Under the pieces are notes generated by a model. The model had not been told where the DNA came from. It saw nothing but the letters and a program-made list of their open reading frames with translations, and did not search any database. The translations under genes were made by a program, and so were the position numbers. From contig NW_027195526.1 of NCBI RefSeq assembly GCF_038502225.1, positions 107,001-171,000 of the forward strand: a DNA stretch of 64,000 nt. Direction: 5' to 3'. This DNA comes from Cherax quadricarinatus (taxonomy: Eukaryota > Arthropoda > Malacostraca > Decapoda > Parastacidae). This document shows, piece by piece, positions 1-11,725 of this stretch; the stretch's first letter is position 1, and each line of letters starts with the position of its first letter.

Positions 1-2166
1 GACACTACTAAAGTCACCTTCAGACTTCACAATGAGGCAGCCATTAATAACTTCACAACAGCAGTAGCAAACATTGACTGGCACACTGAGCTAGAAATCT
101 ATACAGATATTGACGAATGTATTAATAATTTTCTAAAAAAGACCCAATACCTCTATAACAAGCACTGCCCTAAAAAAACTAAACAGATGACAGCTAAGAG
201 ACTGAACAGTCCCTGGTTAACACCCAGCATTCTCAAATCCATAAATACAAAACACCAATATGAAAAACAGTACAGAATGGGTCACATAACCAGAGACCAA
301 ACAAAACGTTACTCGTCAATCCTAACCAGCCTGATAAGAAGGGCAAAAAAATTGTATTATGAGAACAGATTATCCAACTTACGAGGTGATATAAAAAAGA
401 CCTGGAAAACCCTATCAGAAATTCTAGGAACAAAAAAGATATCACGAAATAGCGAAATAAAATTAGCAAAATCAGATGAACCCCAACTCCCACCAACAGA
501 AACAGCAAACAGACTCAATGACTTCTTCTCCACTATAGGACAAAACCTTGCCAATAAAATCCCAAGCTCAGATACCCCACCAAATGACTACCTCACTGGC
601 AACTACCCGAACACACTGTTCCTAGCTCCGACTAACCCATACGAAGTCTCCCTTATTATCAACACGCTAAAAAACAAGGCAGGAGATTTAAATACCTTAC
701 CACCCTTTATATACAAAAAAGTGTCACAAGTGCTATCACCAATCATTGCAACACTCTTTAACAAATCCATTGAATCCTCCACCTTCCCCACAGTACTCAA
801 AATAGCAAGGGTCACCCCGATCCACAAAGGAGGAGACCAAACAGAGTTGAATAACTATAGGCCAATATCCAACTTACACCCTCTCTCAAAAATCTTCGAA
901 AAATTAATTCATAAACGAATCTACTCCTACCTTATCTCCCAAAACATACTCAACCCCTGCCAATTTGGATTCAGGCCAAATAAAAATACTAATGATGCTA
1001 TTATACACATGCTAGAACATATATACACTGCAATAGAGAAAAAAGAAGTCCCACTGGGGATCTTCATTGACTTACGTAAAGCTTTTGATACAGTTAACCA
1101 TGACTTGCTCCACGTAAAATTGTCACACTATGGTATAAGAGGGCACTCCCTCAACTACCTCAAGTCATACCTCAGCAACAGAAGCCAATATGTGTATGCA
1201 AATGGGGCAAACTCTTCTGCACAACCAATTACAGTTGGTGTCCCACAGGGAAGAGTCCTTGGCCCTCTTCTCTTTCTCCTATACATAAATGACCTACCAA
1301 ATGCTTCGCAATTACTCAAACCCACACTATTTGCAGATGACACTACATACGTCTTCTCCCACCCAAGCCCAGTCACGCTAGCCAATACTGTAAATACAGA
1401 ATTACAGAAAATATCTACCTGGATGAGGACTAACAAACTTACACTAAACATTGACAAAACCTACTTCATTCAGTTTGGTAACAGAGCTACAGATGTCCCT
1501 CTTAACATAATGATAAACGGATCACCTATCACAAAGCTAACAGAGGGAAAATTTTTAGGAATCCACCTTGATAATAGACTCAAATTTCATACACATATAC
1601 AACAAATTTCTAAGAAAATTTCCAAGACTGTAGGCATACTATCGAAGATACGGTACTATGCTCCACAGTCAGCCCTCCTGGCCCTATATCACTCTCTTAT
1701 TTACCCCTATCTCACCTATGGAATTTGTGCATGGGGCTCAACAACAAGTAACCATCTCAGACCACTAATTACCCAACAAAAGGCTGCAGTTAGAATGATA
1801 ACAAATTCTCACTATAGGCAGCACACTCCACCAATATTCAATACACTAAACCTATTCACCATACAAAACATTCATACTTATTACTGCACCTATTACATAC
1901 ATAGAACACTTAACTCTGATATTAACCCTCCCCTCAAACATCTCCTTGCCAACCTCAACAGAACACATGACCATAACACAAGGCACAGATCACTCTTTGA
2001 TGTTCCTCGTGTCCATCTCACACTATGCAAAAACTCAATGCACATAAAAGGCCCTAAAATCTGGAACTCATTACCTGTAAATATAAAAGAAACACTACCT
2101 GTTTATAAATTCAAGTCTCTTCTCAAAGATCACTTACTCACCCAAAACCAAATAAATACTGAATAA
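1..2166 (+). CDS. LINE A ORF2, reverse transcriptase, 5' partial
   Basis: Encodes the reverse transcriptase that copies LINE RNA into a nicked genomic site. The first in-frame ATG is at 187, but the frame is open back to base 1 and reads like the endonuclease-RT linker, so 187 is not the real start. Motif A is FIDLRKAFDTV near residue 293 counted from 187; GVPQGRVLGPLLF follows; the catalytic FADD is near residue 382. The C-terminus has the NTRH and GPKIWNSLP motifs common in CR1-type elements. No stop or frameshift is visible over 722 codons, so this copy is young or recently active. The endonuclease lies outside the window. Confidence 0.88.
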   Translation, partial: DTTKVTFRLHNEAAINNFTTAVANIDWHTELEIYTDIDECINNFLKKTQYLYNKHCPKKTKQMTAKRLNSPWLTPSILKSINTKHQYEKQYRMGHITRDQTKRYSSILTSLIRRAKKLYYENRLSNLRGDIKKTWKTLSEILGTKKISRNSEIKLAKSDEPQLPPTETANRLNDFFSTIGQNLANKIPSSDTPPNDYLTGNYPNTLFLAPTNPYEVSLIINTLKNKAGDLNTLPPFIYKKVSQVLSPIIATLFNKSIESSTFPTVLKIARVTPIHKGGDQTELNNYRPISNLHPLSKIFEKLIHKRIYSYLISQNILNPCQFGFRPNKNTNDAIIHMLEHIYTAIEKKEVPLGIFIDLRKAFDTVNHDLLHVKLSHYGIRGHSLNYLKSYLSNRSQYVYANGANSSAQPITVGVPQGRVLGPLLFLLYINDLPNASQLLKPTLFADDTTYVFSHPSPVTLANTVNTELQKISTWMRTNKLTLNIDKTYFIQFGNRATDVPLNIMINGSPITKLTEGKFLGIHLDNRLKFHTHIQQISKKISKTVGILSKIRYYAPQSALLALYHSLIYPYLTYGICAWGSTTSNHLRPLITQQKAAVRMITNSHYRQHTPPIFNTLNLFTIQNIHTYYCTYYIHRTLNSDINPPLKHLLANLNRTHDHNTRHRSLFDVPRVHLTLCKNSMHIKGPKIWNSLPVNIKETLPVYKFKSLLKDHLLTQNQINTE

Positions 2167-2513
2167 CTGAACCTTATAAATTGTATATCTTAAATGTTTC
2201 TCACAATTATATCACATAAATGTTAAACCTAAAACCCAATCTAACTTTATTATTTTTTAAATACACTACCTAACAGAATACTCCATTCTACTGAATGTAC
2301 AACAATGCATACAACCATATGACCTGTCTTTGTAATACTCACTTGTGCTTTATAGTAATCTGTTTACATTAAAGTTTTATCACCGATGTCATCATTGCTT
2401 AGTTCATCTTAAGTTAATTTTAAGCCAGCCCGTAATGCTATGCATAGTATAAGTGGCTTTGGCATACTGCTCTTTTCTGTATTTTTTGTACCTCTGTATG
2501 TGTGCACAAATTT

Positions 2514-2545
<32 letters not shown>

Positions 2546-2558
2546 ATTTGAATTTGAA
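1..2558 (+). mobile_element. LINE A, copy 1 (3' part, runs off left edge)
   Basis: Non-LTR retrotransposon of the jockey group, probably CR1/L2-like. The reading frame is open from base 1, so the element starts outside the window. After the stop at 2166 comes an AT-rich 3' UTR of about 350 bases and a tail of AAAT repeats ending in TTTGAATTTGAA at about 2558. The second copy (15350-17303) ends in the same TTTGAA repeats, which fixes the 3' boundary. The clade name is inference; the LINE identity is clear from the reverse transcriptase. Confidence 0.9.
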
Positions 2559-2777
2559 AAAAACACCAACCACTTAAAATTGTTCTACTGTTCACTTCCC
2601 TACCTTACTTTTTGTATAGAGCCTCTCCTCACTTAGCGATGCACTCGTTTATTGATGACTGAGACTTACCACGGGCTCTCTGATCAGTATGCATACCTAA
2701 ATAATGTATATTAGAGGTGATTTCCTCTACTCTGTTTATTACAATATACAGTAAGCCGTTGTATGAACATTTAAAAA
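2559..2777. other. Short spacer between LINE A and a Tigger
   Basis: No gene seen. At 2624-2640 it has CTCCTCACTTAGCGATG, one arm of the small foldback sequence that appears complete at 8111-8192. Confidence 0.5.
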
Positions 2778-3000
2778 TACAGTGGTACCTTGACTTATGA
2801 GTGCCCCAACCAGTTTTCAGATTCAATTTTTTGCTTTGAATTGCGAGCCAAAATCCGAGTTACGAGCGAGCTTCAGATATGCCACCACTAGTTAGCGCAG
2901 CAAACGCCACAACAGTGCACATGGTTACCTCGCCGTGGAAGCATTTCTCTTGTGTTGTGCTTGCATTTTGTGCAGTTATTTTGCCAAATTTCTTTTTTCA

Positions 3001-3139
3001 AACCAAGGATGCTAAGAAAGTAAGTGCAAAGGACAGTGCTGAGAAGAGGAGGAGTATGATGTCCATTGAATTAAAGCATGATATCATAGAAAAACATGAG
3101 CGAGGTGTGCGTGTAGTCAACTTGGCAGTACAAGCGTAG
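3001..3139 (+). pseudogene. Tigger transposase N-terminus fragment
   Basis: The frame reads AKDSAEKRRSMMSIELKHDI followed by IEKHERGVRVVNLAVQA and a stop. This is the first helix-turn-helix of the CENP-B/pogo DNA-binding domain, which normally begins with a KRKS..L..K..II.K.E.G..V..LA pattern. The second helix-turn-helix and the whole DDE catalytic domain are missing, so it cannot be active. Confidence 0.7.
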
Positions 3140-3590
3140 TATGTACTTCGTGCATCATGCCTTCTCTGCGAGAAGGCACAAGGCATTTGCTCTTATTTAT
3201 TTCCGAGATATTTACCCAAAACGTAGGGTGGTCTCCTGACTCGGGAAAAAATAAAATTCCGATGAAACTGCTTTTGTTTCAGTGTTTTCCTTATGAAACT
3301 AGTGATCTAGTGCAGTTAGCCTCAGAAGCACTCCATTTTCTCTTGTAATGAGACCTCAGAAAAGCAAGAATGGGAAGATATGGTCAGAGTGATAATTATT
3401 TTTACCTTGGGAGTGGCTGCCTCCACTCATCACATAATGACATATTTTATTAATTCTAGAGTATATATCATGTTTCTACGTTATTTATTTTGTTTATTAT
3501 GTCACATTAGATCAATTGTGATAGATAAATAAGCCATACAGTTGATATTAGTGCCATATTGAAGTATTTTCTCCTGCCTCCCGAGAGCCA

Positions 3591-6252
3591 GGAATTTCGC
3601 TGGAAAATCTTCCAGCTCCTGCACCCAACATCTTGCTCCTGGGGGATTTCAACTTAAGGCACCTAAAATGGAGGAATATAGCAAATAATATTGTTGCAGT
3701 AATAACACCAGGAGGCAGCTCTGATGAAAACTCACACTCACACGAGCTTTTAAATCTCTGCACAAAATTCAATTTAAACCAGCAAATACGTAACAGAGCC
3801 TACTACACTGGAGAATACACTAGACCTCATCTTCACTAACAATGATGATCTGATAAGAAATGTCACCATATCAAAAACAATATACTCAGATCACAACATA
3901 ATTGAGGTTCAGACATGTATGTGTGGAGCCCCAGACCGACATAATGAGACTAGTCACGAGGGAGCATTCACCAAATTCAACTTCAATAACAAAAACATAA
4001 AGTGGGACCAAGTAAACCAAGTCCTGACCGATATAAGCTGGGAAGATATACTAAGCAACACAGACCCCAACTTATGCCTAGAACAGATTAACTTGGTGGC
4101 ACTCGATGTATGCACAAGGCTTATTCCTCTAAGAAAAAGGAGGAGTAGATGTAAAATAGAAAGAGACAGGCGCTCCCTTTACAGGCGACGGAAAAGAATA
4201 ACAGAGCAGCTAAAAGAGGTCAATATATCTGAAATGTGTAGGGAGACACTGGTCAGAGAAATAGCAAGCATCGAACTTAAGCTAAAGGAATCTTATAGGA
4301 GTCAGGAATCGCGGGAAGAACTAAAAGCCATAAATGAAATCGAAAGAAACCCAAAGTATTTCTTCTCCTATGCCAAATCAAAGTCGAGAACAACGTCCAG
4401 TATTGGGCCCCTACTTAAACAAGATGGGTCCTACACAGATGACAGCAAGGAAATGAGTGAGCTACTCAAGCCCCAATATGACTCAGTTTTTAGCAAGCCG
4501 CTAACCAGACTGAGAGTCGAAGATCAAAATTATTTTTTTATGAGAGAGCCACAAAATTTAGTTAACACAAGCCTATCCGATGTTATCCTGACGCCAAATG
4601 ACTTCGAACAGGCGATAAATGACATGCCCATGCACTCTGCCCCAGGGCCAGACTCATGGAACTCCGTGTTCATCAAGAACTGCAAGAAGCCCCTATCACG
4701 AGCCTTTTCCATCCTATGGAGAGGGAGCATGGACACGGGGGTCGTCCCACAGTTACTAAAAACAACAGACATAGCCCCACTCCACAAAGAGGGCAGTAAA
4801 GCAACAGCAAAGAACTACAGACCGATAGCACTAACATCCCATATCATAAAAATCTTTGAAAGGGTCCTAAGAAGCAAGATCACCACCCATCTAGAAACCC
4901 ATCAGTTACACAACCCAGGGCAACATGGGTTTAGAACAGGTCGCTCCTGTCTGTCTCAACTATTGGATCACTACGACAAGGTCCTAAATGCACTAGAAGA
5001 TAAAAAGAATGCAGATGTAATATATACAGACTTTGCAAAAGCCTTCGACAAGTGTGACCATGGCGTAATAGCGCACAAAATGCGTGCTAAAGGAATAACA
5101 GGAAAAGTCGGTCAATGGATCTATAATTTCCTCACTAACAGAACACAGAGAGTAGTCGTCAACAGAGTAAAGTCCGAGGCAGCTACGGTGAAAAGCTCTG
5201 TTCCACAAGGCACAGTACTCGCTCCCATCTTGTTCCTCATCCTCATATCCGACATAGACAAGGATGTCAGCCACAGCACCGTGTCTTCCTTTGCAGATGA
5301 CACCCGAATCTGCATGACAGTGTCTTCCATTGCAGACACTGCAAGGCTCCAGGCGGACATCAACCGAATCTTTCAGTGGGCTGCAGAAAACAATATGAAG
5401 TTCAACGATGAGAAATTTCAATTACTCAGATATGGTAAACATGAAATTAAATCTTCATCAGAGTACAAAACAAATTCTGGCCACAAAATAGAGCAAAACA
5501 CCAACGTCAAAGACCTGGGAGAGATCATGTCGGAGGATCTCACCTTCAAGGACCATAACATTGTATCAATCGCATCTGTTAAAAAAATGACAGGATGGAT
5601 AATGAGAACCTTCAAAACTAGGGAGGCCAAGCCCATGATGACACTCTTCAGGTCACTTGTTCTATCTAGGTTGGAATATTGCTGCACACTAACAGCACCT
5701 TTCTAGGCAGGTGAAATTGCTGACCTAGAAAATGTACAGAGAACCTTCACGGCGCGCATAACGGAGATAAAACACCTCAATTACTGGGAGCGCTTGAGGT
5801 TCCTAAAACTGTATTCCCTGGAACGCAGGCGGGAGAGATACATGATTATATACACCTGGAAAATCCTAGAGGGACTAGTACCGAACTTGCACACGAAAAT
5901 CACTCACTACGAAAGCAAAAGACTTGGCAGACGATGCAACATCCCCCCAATGAAAAGCAGGGGTGTCACTAGCACGTTAAGAGACCATACAATAAGTGTC
6001 AGGGGCCCGAGACTGTTCAACTGCCTCCCAGCATACATAAGGGGGATTACCAACAGACCCCTGGCAGTCTTCAAGCTGGCACTGGACAAGCACCTAAAGT
6101 CGGTTCCTGACCAGCCGGGCTGTGGCTCGTACGTTGGTTTGCGTGCAGCCAGCAGCAACAGCCTGGTTGATCAGGCTCTGATCCACCAGGCGGCCTGGTC
6201 ACAGACCGGGCCGTGGGGGCGTTGACCCTCGGAACTCTCTCCAGGTAAACTC
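3591..6252 (+). mobile_element. LINE B, copy 1 (5' truncated)
   Basis: Non-LTR retrotransposon of the CR1/jockey group inserted in the Tigger at about 3591. It begins inside the endonuclease domain, as expected from incomplete reverse transcription. It ends with a GC-rich tail, GGCCTGGTCACAGACCGGGC then GGAACTCTCTCCAGGTAAAC. That tail recurs alone or on other elements at 7196, 11862, 34955, 36120, 53105 and 53448, making it the recognisable 3' end of the family. Confidence 0.87.
3633..6225 (+). pseudogene. LINE B endonuclease-reverse transcriptase, frameshifted with one stop
   Basis: The endonuclease part shows LLGDFNLRHLKW at 3633; after a frameshift near 3820 it continues as LDLIFTNNDDL and YSDHN in the frame of the RT. 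The RT frame then runs from before 3919 to 6225: motif A TDFAKAFDKCD, then SSVPQGTVLAPILF, then catalytic FADD at about 5290. One in-frame TAG at 5704-5706 separates the RT from the C-terminal domain, which ends LKSVPDQPGCGSYVGLRAAS and TGPWGR. Only two lesions, so decay is recent. The last codons lie inside the shared 3' tail. Confidence 0.85.
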
Positions 6253-6804
6253 TAGATGAATGGCATTTCAATTAATTTCAATGAAGAAAATTTATTTGAT
6301 ATATGAGCAAACTGAATTACAAGCTGGCTCATGGAACGAATTAAACTCATAAGTCAACGTACCACTGTACACCAGAAATGTTATAAATGGTGCAAAGGTG
6401 ACATTAAAATACAGTAGACCATTATTTAACACGGTAGTTACATTCCTGAAAACACTGTGTTAGGTAAAACCGTGTCAGATGAACTGAAGAACTTATGGGA
6501 AAAATAGGGTTACGTTCCTGAGGGCTCCAAAAAAGCCAAACAACTTTTTTTTTTTTTAGGTCTCCACATCTTACAAAAATAAAAGTAAATATGTAATTGT
6601 AGTTTATTGTGATGTATTATGTTGTTTTTACTGCTTAAGACTGCAAATGTAACAGAAATATTATTTCTTACCTTAAATTGTGGGTGCTGGTGTTTGTGGA
6701 TGACTGGGAAGAGAGTGGAGAGTTATGCTGTGGCCCTACTGGGCTGAGGTAGATGGTAGAGGTTCTGGTACTGAAGTCGATGGTTGTATACGAGTGTCTA
6801 ACTT

Positions 6805-7570
6805 TGTCATTCAGTCAATCAAGTCATTCAGTAAGTCAGTCAAGTCATTCAGCAAGTCAATCAAGTCATTCAGTAAGTCAGTGAAGTGATTCAGTAAGTC
6901 AGTCAAGTCATTCAGTAAGTCAATCAAGTCATTAAGCCAGTGAAGTGATTCAGTAAGTCAGTCAAGTCATTCAGTAAATCAGTCAAGCCATTCAGTAAGT
7001 CAGTCAAGTCGTTCAGTAGGTCAGTCAAGTCATTCAGTACGTCAGTCAAGTCATTCAGTAAGTCAGTCAAGTCATTCAGTAAGTCAGTCAAGTGATTCAA
7101 TAAGTCAAGTGATTCAATAAGTCAAGTGATTCAGTCAGTCAAGTCATTCAGTAAATCAGTCAAGCCATTCAGTAAGTCAGTCAAGTTGTTCAGTAGCCTG
7201 GCTGCCTTCAAGAGAGAGCTGGACAGATACCTAAAGTCGGTGCCGGATCAGCCGGGCTGTGGCTCGTACGTCGGACTGCGTGCGGCCAGCAGTAACAGCC
7301 TAGTTGATCAGGCCCTGATCCATCGGGAGGCCTGGTCGTGGACCGGGCCGCGGGGGCGTTGATCCCCAGAATAACCTCCAGGTAACCTCCAGGTCAGTCA
7401 AGTCGTTCAGTAAGTCAGCCAAGTAATTTAGTAAGTCAGTCAAGTCATTTAGTAAGTCAGTCATTCAGTAAGTCAGTCAAGTCATTCAGTAAGTCAGTCA
7501 AGTCATTCAGTAAGTCAGTCAAGTCAGTCAGTAAGTCATTCAGTAAGTCATTCATTCAATAAGTCAGTTA
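6805..7570 (+). repeat. 21-bp minisatellite, TCATTCAGTAAGTCAGTCAAG
   Basis: Imperfect tandem copies of a 21-base unit built from the shorter words AGTCA and TCAGT. It is interrupted at about 7196-7393 by a truncated LINE B end. The same unit continues on both sides, so the array predates the LINE insertion. Confidence 0.9.
7196..7393 (+). mobile_element. LINE B 3' end, severely truncated
   Basis: Starts in the last codons of the LINE B frame (AFKRELDRYLKSVPDQPGCG) and runs through TGPRGR, the stop and the CTCCAGGTAACCTCCAGGT tail. About 200 bases, inserted within the minisatellite. Confidence 0.85.
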
Positions 7571-8072
7571 GTCAGTCAAACTTATGTTTACCTCTGTTTT
7601 ATGTGTACAAAGTAACACTTCATTATGGCCACAGGATGTCTTGTCTAATATCTTTGTTTCCTTCATTAATTCTAAGACTTAAATGTTTACACCTTTTCTT
7701 GCCACTTTGAGCAACACTGGTATGCTTACTGGGTGTCATGATTGTTTGGTAGATACAAGATATACCAATTAAAAGATCAAAACACAATTCACAATCACAA
7801 ACGTGTAGTAGACAAGTTGGACTGGACATGTATGAAGTACGAATGCTGGGATGGTGGGGTGGTGTCGAGGGGGTGGCTGGGGATGGCAGGAGGTCTCCCC
7901 CGCTGATCCACAACAAGGCGGCCGCTTGAGGAAAAGGGAAGTTTTTTCCTTCCCGCAAACTGAACCGTGTTAAATTCATCTTACGTGTTACATAACATTG
8001 TGCCGCAATTTTTCAATCGTGCTATACCCAAATCGTGCCAAATAAACTTGTACTAAATGGTGGTCTACTGTA

Positions 8073-8893
8073 ATATCAAAGATGGTTGACACAAACCCAT
8101 TATCATTATAGTATGCTCCTCACTTAGCGACGAATTTGTTTACCAACGTGGTCCAAGGAACAGAACTCCATCATTAAGTGAGGAGAGGCTGTGTTTAAAA
8201 AATCCTAATCAGTAACCTATGTGTAGAAATATTTTTATAATTTCTTTCCACTGCAACTCATTATTGTAATTTCATAATCTCAATGTAATCTTGTAAAGAA
8301 ATAAATTTTGTTTGTTATAATTAGTAATGTAAATGTGAGGTGTTAATGTAAATGTGAAGCGTTAATGTAAAATTAAGTATTAATGGTACTCTCAAACTAC
8401 CTACATACTTGTGAGGAAGTGTGTGCTTCCAAATGATTGGTGGGGGGGGGGGTGTACATGGCAGTAGTACTGCCTGGGTGACTGAGAGGCAGTCTTAGCT
8501 CTGTCAAGGAATTGGAAATTGGCTGAATCTTCAAATGAAATAAACTAAGGTGTAATAAAAGTGGCATTGTCAAAAAATGATGAAGTTCATGCCACATGTA
8601 ATGTATGCCTGCCAGTGTATTAATTTTCACAACAAGTATGTTAATTTATATTGGCCAATATAAACTGCCTACCAAAAGGGAGGCATTACGATACAACACC
8701 AAAATCTTAATTTGGCGAGTAATATTTAAATGTCCTTCATACTTTATCTAATCATGTAATTGGTTTACATTTAAATAAAATTACCCAAGCAAATTATTCA
8801 TTCCAAGTAACTGATATTACAGTCCACACATAATTTGTCAGTGTTACTGGTATAATTTTTCAAATAATTTTATAAACTATATGTTCTAATAAT
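8073..8893. other. AT-rich spacer with a small foldback
   Basis: At 8111-8192 GCTCCTCACTTAGCGAC faces its inverted copy ATTAAGTGAGGAGAGGC, a short MITE-like palindrome also present in part near 2624. A run of G lies near 8440-8451. No gene is seen in the rest. Confidence 0.5.
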
Positions 8894-9966
8894 TTAACCC
8901 TTAGAGGGTCGGTCACGTACAAGTACGTCATTGCAGTCAGGGTTGGTCACGTACTTGTAAGCCTAAATTCTAGCGCCTTCAAGTCTGTTGGAAGAAAGCT
9001 GGCAGGCCTACATATGAAAGAATGGGTCTGTGTGGTCAGTGTGCGCAGTATAAAAAAAAATTCTAAAGCATATTGCGCATGAGAAAAAAAAAATTCGACT
9101 GTGCTTTTGATTTAAAACAGCGAATTTCTGGTGTATTTTCGTATGGCATTTATGGTTGTATTCTCGTTTCCTTGGTCTCATTTGATAGAATGGAAGATAT
9201 ATTACAGAATTAGAGATGATTTTGATTGATTTCACGATGACAAGTATCTTGAAATTGAGCTCAAAGTAGCGAAAATGATCGATTTTTGCCGATGTTCAAG
9301 AGTAAACAAATCAAGCCACAAGCCACGCGCGCAATACACGTCAACTGGTGAATCTAATATTCTTTTACGAGTATGCTGATATCATATATACCATTTTTAC
9401 AATGCTGCAGTAGTATACATAACAGAAACCTTTCTATTTTCTGTGAGAATAAAAATTTGAAATGGAAAGCAAAAGTAATGCAAGAGGGGCCTAGAGACAT
9501 GACTAATGAACAGATAAAATGTTATTTAGCGCCATGAATGTCTGTTTTGTTTATTCTGGACCCTATTTCGAAATTGGCATCTTTTGAAATTTGTGTGAAA
9601 TTGCCCAAATTGCCAATTTCTGACCATTGTATTTCATAGCTGAAATCAGTAAATGGGCAGATTCTTTTACTCAATCGAAAGAATAAATTGAGTTCTATGG
9701 AAATAGCTATGATTTTATTCAACTGCAACATTGGAATTGGTCGAAAATAGGGCTTAAAGTGGGCGAAATCGCCCACTTTAGACCGCTAACTTCGCGAGAG
9801 GATAATTCCATACGTTTTCCATCAAATTTCATACTTTTGGTGTCATTATGATTGGAAAAAGACTCTCTATCATTTCATAAGAAAAAACTATATATATTTT
9901 TTTTTGAAAATTTTTCGACCCTGAGAACGAGTTTAGGAGAGGGCCTCTCGACCCTCAAAGGGTTAA
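8894..9966 (+). mobile_element. TTAA element (long family), copy 1
   Basis: Flanked by TTAA on both sides with inverted ends CCCTTAGAGGGTC and GACCCTCAAAGGG. A TTAA target and CCC-starting ends are the signature of piggyBac-type transposons; there is no transposase, so it is non-autonomous. About 1.07 kb. Near the left end it has GTACAAGTAC and, 34 bases later, GTACTTGTAA (see findings). Short frames inside recur in other copies but are not convincing genes. Confidence 0.85.
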
Positions 9967-10262
9967 GGACCAGACGTGTGAGACATGATGAACTGAGAAG
10001 GTGGGCACAAAGGAGGGACATTATTGTGACCTGGTGTCCTTGAAGTCCCACTTGACTCTGAGGTACATCAATATCAGTAAGTGTAAACTGCTTGATGTAC
10101 TGAAGTTTCTTCCCAGTTATGAGGTGAATTATTAATTCAGGATAGTACTTCCTGTAAAATTAACCCACATAATTTCTCACACTATGTTTAGTTCTTAAGT
10201 AGTGTGTAAGCATTAGTCTTAGTCTGCCCAAAATGCACTATGCTGGTGGCTTTCTTCTGTGC
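9967..10262. other. Unassigned spacer
   Basis: About 300 bases between two TTAA elements. I see no gene or repeat here. Confidence 0.4.
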
Positions 10263-10804
10263 TTAACCCTTTCACTGTTGGTACCACATAGATATGTCTT
10301 ATAAGCCAGTGTTGGTGATATTAATACGCCAAAATTCTAGCAGCTTCAAATCTTGCGGGAGAAAGCTGGTAGACCTATATGTGAGAGAATGGGTCTGTGT
10401 GGTCAGTGTGCACAGTATAAAAAAAATCGGGGCACCCGCATTGCATTGTGGGAATGCTATTTCAGTTGTCCTTGTTTACCATGCCTACTGGTAGAAAATA
10501 TTTCACTCCCTGGCAAATTTGGGACTCTTCTCTTCCCAACTGATAGTTCTAACACAGATGGAAGTGTCAGTAAAAATGAATTTCATGGTTTTGAGACGTT
10601 TGTGACCAAAAGCAATGCCCAGGATACCAGATACAGTTAATGAAAAGGGAAGGCAGCTTGGGTGTTGAGAGAAGGCAGCTTGGGTGTTGAGAGAAGGCAG
10701 CTTGGGTGGTGGGGAAGCCAGCTTGGATGGTGAGGAAGACAGCATGGATAGTGGGGAAGATGGTGTGGGTGGTTGGAAAGACAGTGTGTAAGTCTATTCA
10801 GGTA

Positions 10805-11007
10805 CAGTGGAACCTCAAATATCGAACTTTCTTCGGTCCAGAAGGCTGTTCGAGTGCCTTTACCGAATCAACTTATCCCTATCAGGAATAATTTAAATTT
10901 GATTAGTCCATTTCAGACACTCAAAAATACACTTATAAAACCACTTACAAAAATACACTTACATAATTGGTCATGTTGGGAGCAGTTCGATTTCTGAGGT
11001 TCCACTG
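10805..11007 (+). mobile_element. Tigger MITE, AACCTCAAATATCGAAC family
   Basis: TA|CAGTGGAACCTCAAATATCG at the left and CTGAGGTTCCACTG|TA at the right. About 203 bases, no coding capacity. An inverted relative lies at 14484-14686. Confidence 0.88.
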
Positions 11008-11009
11008 TA

Positions 11010-11100
11010 TTCACGAATACAGTTACATAGATTATCATACATAGCAGCATGTGTAGAGAATGTAGGATAACCCAAAAAAGTCAGTGACTTATTTCCAGCA
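11010..11100 (-). mobile_element. Retroelement 3' tail fragment
   Basis: Reverse strand reads GTGACTTTTTTGGGTTATCC then CTACATTCTCTACACATGCT and ATGTATGATAATCTATGTAA. The same string on the plus strand ends a fragment at 25715-25860. It probably comes from a SINE or LINE 3' end, because GACTTTCTTGGGTTATCC also occurs in the SINE at 30548-30848. Confidence 0.55.
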
Positions 11101-11725
11101 TAGGTGGTGGGGAAGACAGTGCGGGTGGTGGGGAAGACAGTGCGGGTGTTGGGGAAGGCAATGTGGGTGGTGGGGAAGATGGTGTGGGTGTGGAACGCAT
11201 CGTGGGTTTGTGTAAACAAGTTTTGTGAACATTATAATGATAATGTTTGTGCGGTTATTGTGTTGCATACAATAAGTGGATATATATAAATTATGCATTA
11301 TATTGGTCTCGCAGGCCACAAAAGTTACTTGAAAAAATAAAATATTAGAAAAGAAAAAAGAATAAAAGTAAAAATAACACTACCGAGTGAGAGGCAGTAG
11401 CCGATGTTGGCATAAACGGTTCACTTATGTCAACTTCACGCCTCTATATCTCGGTAACTACTGATCGCAGTTTTTTTTTTCTTTTAAAATACTCAGAAAA
11501 ATATTCTTAAGATTTTGGTAAGAAAATAATTCTTTTTTTTTTTGAGTATTTTCCGACAGTGAGAGCAGGTTTGTGATGAGGGCTGTCAACAGTGAAAGGG
11601 TTAACAACATTTTAGTACATGTAAACTACACTTTGTATACTGCAGAAAGAAATACAGTTGTTTGTTTTCTAGTAGGTGGGTTTTACTTTCCTTATAATAA
11701 TATAATATCTTTATTTCTACAAGTG

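Larger units (their letters stand above)
2780..6367 (+). mobile_element. Tigger/pogo-like DNA transposon, split by LINE B
   Basis: Starts TA|CAGTGGTACCTTGACTTATG and ends in the inverted version CATAAGTCAACGTACCACTG|TA, so terminal inverted repeats and a TA duplication are both visible. The left part (2780 to about 3590) holds a transposase N-terminus. The right 115 bases (6253-6367) are the other end. The sequence before and after LINE B lines up with the uninterrupted element at 11726-12872 (gagaggctgg then gcatttcaattaattt), which shows the LINE inserted into the Tigger. Confidence 0.85.
6412..8070. mobile_element. Tigger-type element enlarged by a minisatellite
   Basis: Bounded by TA|CAGTAGACCATTATTTA and the inverted TAAATGGTGGTCTACTG|TA. 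No transposase is seen. The interior is a 21-bp minisatellite with a LINE B 3' end inside it, plus about 450 bases of unique sequence (7575-8030) where a 118-codon minus-strand frame is probably chance. A non-autonomous element is the simplest reading. Confidence 0.7.
10640..11205 (+). repeat. GTGGGGAAGACAGTG minisatellite, interrupted
   Basis: Degenerate tandem units such as TGCGGGTGGTGGGGAAGACAG (about 21 bases) occupy 10640-10795 and 11101-11205. The Tigger MITE and retroelement tail between them were inserted into the array. Confidence 0.75.
10263..11604 (+). mobile_element. TTAA element (long family), copy 2, rearranged
   Basis: TTAA-flanked, ends CCCTTTCACTGTTG and CAACAGTGAAAGGG. The left ~370 bases align with the other copies (AAATTCTAGCAGC, GGTCAGTGTGCACAGTATAA). 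The middle is replaced by a purine-rich minisatellite, a Tigger MITE and a retroelement tail. The left palindrome pair is decayed (ACATAGATATGT only). Confidence 0.7.

Noticed and set aside
7623..7979. 118-codon minus-strand frame
   Set aside because: Inside a non-coding TA-flanked element, no domain or supporting context.
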